A stretch of DNA of 50,966 bases. It comes from Neobacillus cucumis (GTDB lineage: Bacteria; Bacillota; Bacilli; Bacillales; Cytobacillaceae). Location of the stretch: assembly GCF_002860255.1 (NCBI RefSeq), contig NZ_PGVE01000054.1, positions 1 to 50,966 on the forward strand, written 5' to 3'. Positions 47,707-50,966 of the stretch are shown here, piece by piece. Position 1 is the first letter of the stretch. The number at the start of each line of letters is the position of its first letter. The translations under genes and the position numbers were made by a program. The notes beneath the pieces were generated by a model. That model had not been told where the DNA came from, searched no databases, and saw only the letters and a list, made by a program, of their open reading frames with translations.

Positions 47707-48708
47707 ATGTTAAAAATAGGTGATATTGAAATAAAAAACCCTGTTGTTTTAGCACCAATGGCAGGTGTATGTAACTCTGCATTCCGTCTGACTGTTAAAG
47801 AGTTTGGCGCTGGTTTAGTATGTGCAGAAATGGTAAGTGATAAAGGGATTTTATTTAAGAATGAAAAAACAATGAATATGCTTTATATCGATGAGCGTGA
47901 AAAGCCGCTTAGTCTGCAAATTTTTGGCGGTGAAAAAGAAACTCTTGTTGAGGCAGCAAAATTTGTAGATAAAAATACTAATGCTGACATTATTGATATT
48001 AATATGGGTTGTCCAGTTCCGAAGATAACTAAGTGTGATGCCGGAGCAAGATGGCTGTTAGACCCAGATAAAATCTATGAAATGGTTTCGGCTGTTGTTG
48101 ATGCTGTAGAAAAACCGGTAACGGTAAAAATGCGCATGGGCTGGGATGAAGAGCATATTTTTGCAGTCAAAAATGCCCGGATGGTAGAACGTGCAGGAGG
48201 TAAAGCAGTCGCGATGCATGGTCGTACGCGTGTACAAATGTACGAAGGAAAAGCTAATTGGGATATCATTCGTGAAGTAAAACAATCTGTTAACATCCCT
48301 GTAATAGGTAATGGAGATGTACAAACACCCCAGGATGCCAAAAGAATGCTTGAAGAAACAGGTGTTGATGGTGTGATGATCGGAAGAGCTGCATTAGGCA
48401 ACCCATGGATGATTTATCGTACGGTGCAATACTTGGAAACAGGTAAGCTTTTAGGCGAACCTTCTGTTAGAGAAAAAATCGACGTTTGTATCTTGCATTT
48501 AGATCGACTAATTGCTCTTAAAAATGAACATATCGCTGTACGTGAAATGCGTAAGCATGCAGCATGGTATTTAAAAGGTGTCCGCGGGAATGCAAGTGTA
48601 CGTAATGCCATTAATGAGTGTAATACGAGAGAAGACTTGGTGACCTTATTAAACGGTTTGGTAGCCGAGGTTGAAGAAATAGAAAAAAGTCAGTTAATTG
48701 TAGGTTAA
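47707..48708 (+). CDS. dusB: tRNA-dihydrouridine synthase
   Basis: This FMN enzyme reduces uridines in the D-loop of tRNA. The 333-residue TIM barrel has VLAPMAGVCNSAFR, the catalytic C102 in NMGCPVPKI, KMRMGW, AMHGRTRVQMYEG and GNGDVQTP. A helical C-terminal tRNA-binding domain follows (about 250-333). AGGAGG precedes the ATG. The promoter of lysS begins at its stop codon. Confidence 0.96.
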   Translation: MLKIGDIEIKNPVVLAPMAGVCNSAFRLTVKEFGAGLVCAEMVSDKGILFKNEKTMNMLYIDEREKPLSLQIFGGEKETLVEAAKFVDKNTNADIIDINMGCPVPKITKCDAGARWLLDPDKIYEMVSAVVDAVEKPVTVKMRMGWDEEHIFAVKNARMVERAGGKAVAMHGRTRVQMYEGKANWDIIREVKQSVNIPVIGNGDVQTPQDAKRMLEETGVDGVMIGRAALGNPWMIYRTVQYLETGKLLGEPSVREKIDVCILHLDRLIALKNEHIAVREMRKHAAWYLKGVRGNASVRNAINECNTREDLVTLLNGLVAEVEEIEKSQLIVG

Positions 48709-48709
48709 T

Positions 48710-48738
48710 TTGACAGTCAAGTACGTATTCTCTATAAT
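48710..48738 (+). promoter_or_regulatory. sigma-A promoter at the dusB-lysS junction
   Basis: Perfect TTGACA (48710-48715), 17 bases, then perfect TATAAT (48733-48738). The start near 48745 is only about 15 bases before a terminator hairpin. Confidence 0.85.
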
Positions 48739-48759
48739 AATTTTGTTTACTATTTAAAG

Positions 48760-48785
48760 CTGCCGGTAGATTACTGGCAGTTTTT
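48760..48785 (+). terminator. terminator between dusB and lysS
   Basis: The 9-bp stem CTGCCGGTA/TACTGGCAG (one wobble) with loop GAT is followed by five T. It ends transcripts from dusB and would also meet those from the promoter at 48710. Confidence 0.82.
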
Positions 48786-50475
<1,690 letters not shown>

Positions 50476-50480
50476 ATAGT

Positions 50481-50511
50481 AAAAAGCGCTGGAGGAATCC
50501 GGCGCTTTTTC
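50481..50511 (+). terminator. lysS terminator
   Basis: The 12-bp stem AAAAAGCGCTGG/CCGGCGCTTTTT (one wobble) with loop AGGAAT ends in the T run. Confidence 0.88.
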
Positions 50512-50559
50512 TATAGCTGAAGAAAAGAAGAGTGAATATTTTTACTTTGAAAAAAGGTA

Positions 50560-50588
50560 TTGCGCCCATTAATTAATGGTGGTATATT
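50560..50588 (+). promoter_or_regulatory. rRNA operon promoter P1
   Basis: TTGCGC (50560-50565), 17 bases, then TATATT (50583-50588) lies 55 bases upstream of a second promoter, the usual tandem rrn arrangement. Confidence 0.7.
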
Positions 50589-50642
50589 ATTATCTGTTGC
50601 TGCGAGACAGTAACAAGGAAGAAAAAAGAATTTAAAAAGTTG

Positions 50643-50671
50643 TTGACATTACGTTGATAACTTGGTAAGAT
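50643..50671 (+). promoter_or_regulatory. rRNA operon promoter P2
   Basis: TTGACA (50643-50648), 17 bases, then TAAGAT (50666-50671) leads into the 16S leader. Confidence 0.82.
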
Positions 50672-50698
50672 AACAAAGTCGCCTTTGAGCGATAGGAT

Positions 50699-50719
50699 GA
50701 TTGTTCTTTGAAAACTAAA
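50699..50719 (+). promoter_or_regulatory. rRNA leader boxA-like antitermination site
   Basis: TTGTTCTTTGAAAACTAAAC in the 16S leader resembles the boxA region of Bacillus rRNA operons, where Nus factors assemble. Confidence 0.65.
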
Positions 50720-50797
50720 CAAACAAAAACGTCAACAAACAATAATTATTCATTTCTTACGAAATGAAGCCAACGTAACATTTTTGAGCTAATCAAC

Positions 50798-50966
<169 letters not shown>

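Overview
The window is a conserved, origin-proximal chromosomal segment of an endospore-forming Bacillaceae bacterium. It runs from the 5S gene of one rRNA operon (1-118) to the start of 16S in the next (50798 to the edge). Gene order follows, from memory, the Bacillus subtilis csfB-to-lysS block almost gene for gene, always in the same direction except abrB. Protein similarity to B. subtilis is high, but several genes are missing and there are repeat families of its own, so the organism is a related genus or species (possibly Neobacillus-like), not B. subtilis itself. No prophage, defence island, CRISPR array, intact IS or unknown gene cluster is present.

Layout. 1-828: 5S, csfB (Gin), a small transposable repeat. 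829-7525: yaaO, tmk, darA, holB, ricT, yabA, trmN6, yazA, rsmI (DNA replication, c-di-AMP sensing, RNA modification). 7732-8495: abrB with its Spo0A-controlled promoter. 8496-14503: metS, a parS site, tatD, yabE, rnmV, rsmA. 14843-19518: yabG, veg, sspF, ispE, purR, ridA, spoVG. 19717-28415: glmU, prs, ctc, pth, fin, mfd, spoVT. 28546-33870: yabM, yabN, rqcP, yabP, yabQ, divIC, yabR. 34174-42705: spoIIE, yabS, yabT, tilS, hprT, ftsH. 42817-50475: coaX, hslO, cysK, folP, folB, folK, yazB, dusB, lysS.

How the genes fit together. Housekeeping genes (translation, rRNA and tRNA maturation, folate, PRPP, UDP-GlcNAc, division) alternate with sporulation genes carrying promoters for Spo0A/sigma-A (spoIIE), sigma-H (spoVG), sigma-F or sigma-G (csfB, fin, sspF, spoVT) and sigma-K (yabG). 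Several of these promoters match their consensus closely. A parS site lies between metS and tatD, in keeping with proximity to oriC.

The most notable non-genic signal is a family of three ~162-bp non-coding elements (581-742, 7527-7688, 14504-14664). They have ~28-bp imperfect terminal inverted repeats starting GGCT, and each is flanked by an 8-bp target duplication (one exact, two 7/8). This is a MITE, probably mobilised by an ISL3-type transposase encoded elsewhere. Two copies landed on the stop codons of rsmI and rsmA, with the stop codon inside the duplicated target. A second palindromic repeat family (TGTCTAGCT...GCTTTTCT) and a long hairpin before spoIIE are also present. Relative to B. 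subtilis, xpaC-yaaN, yaaR, the two tRNA genes before spoIIE, yacD and pabB-pabA-pabC are absent from their usual places.
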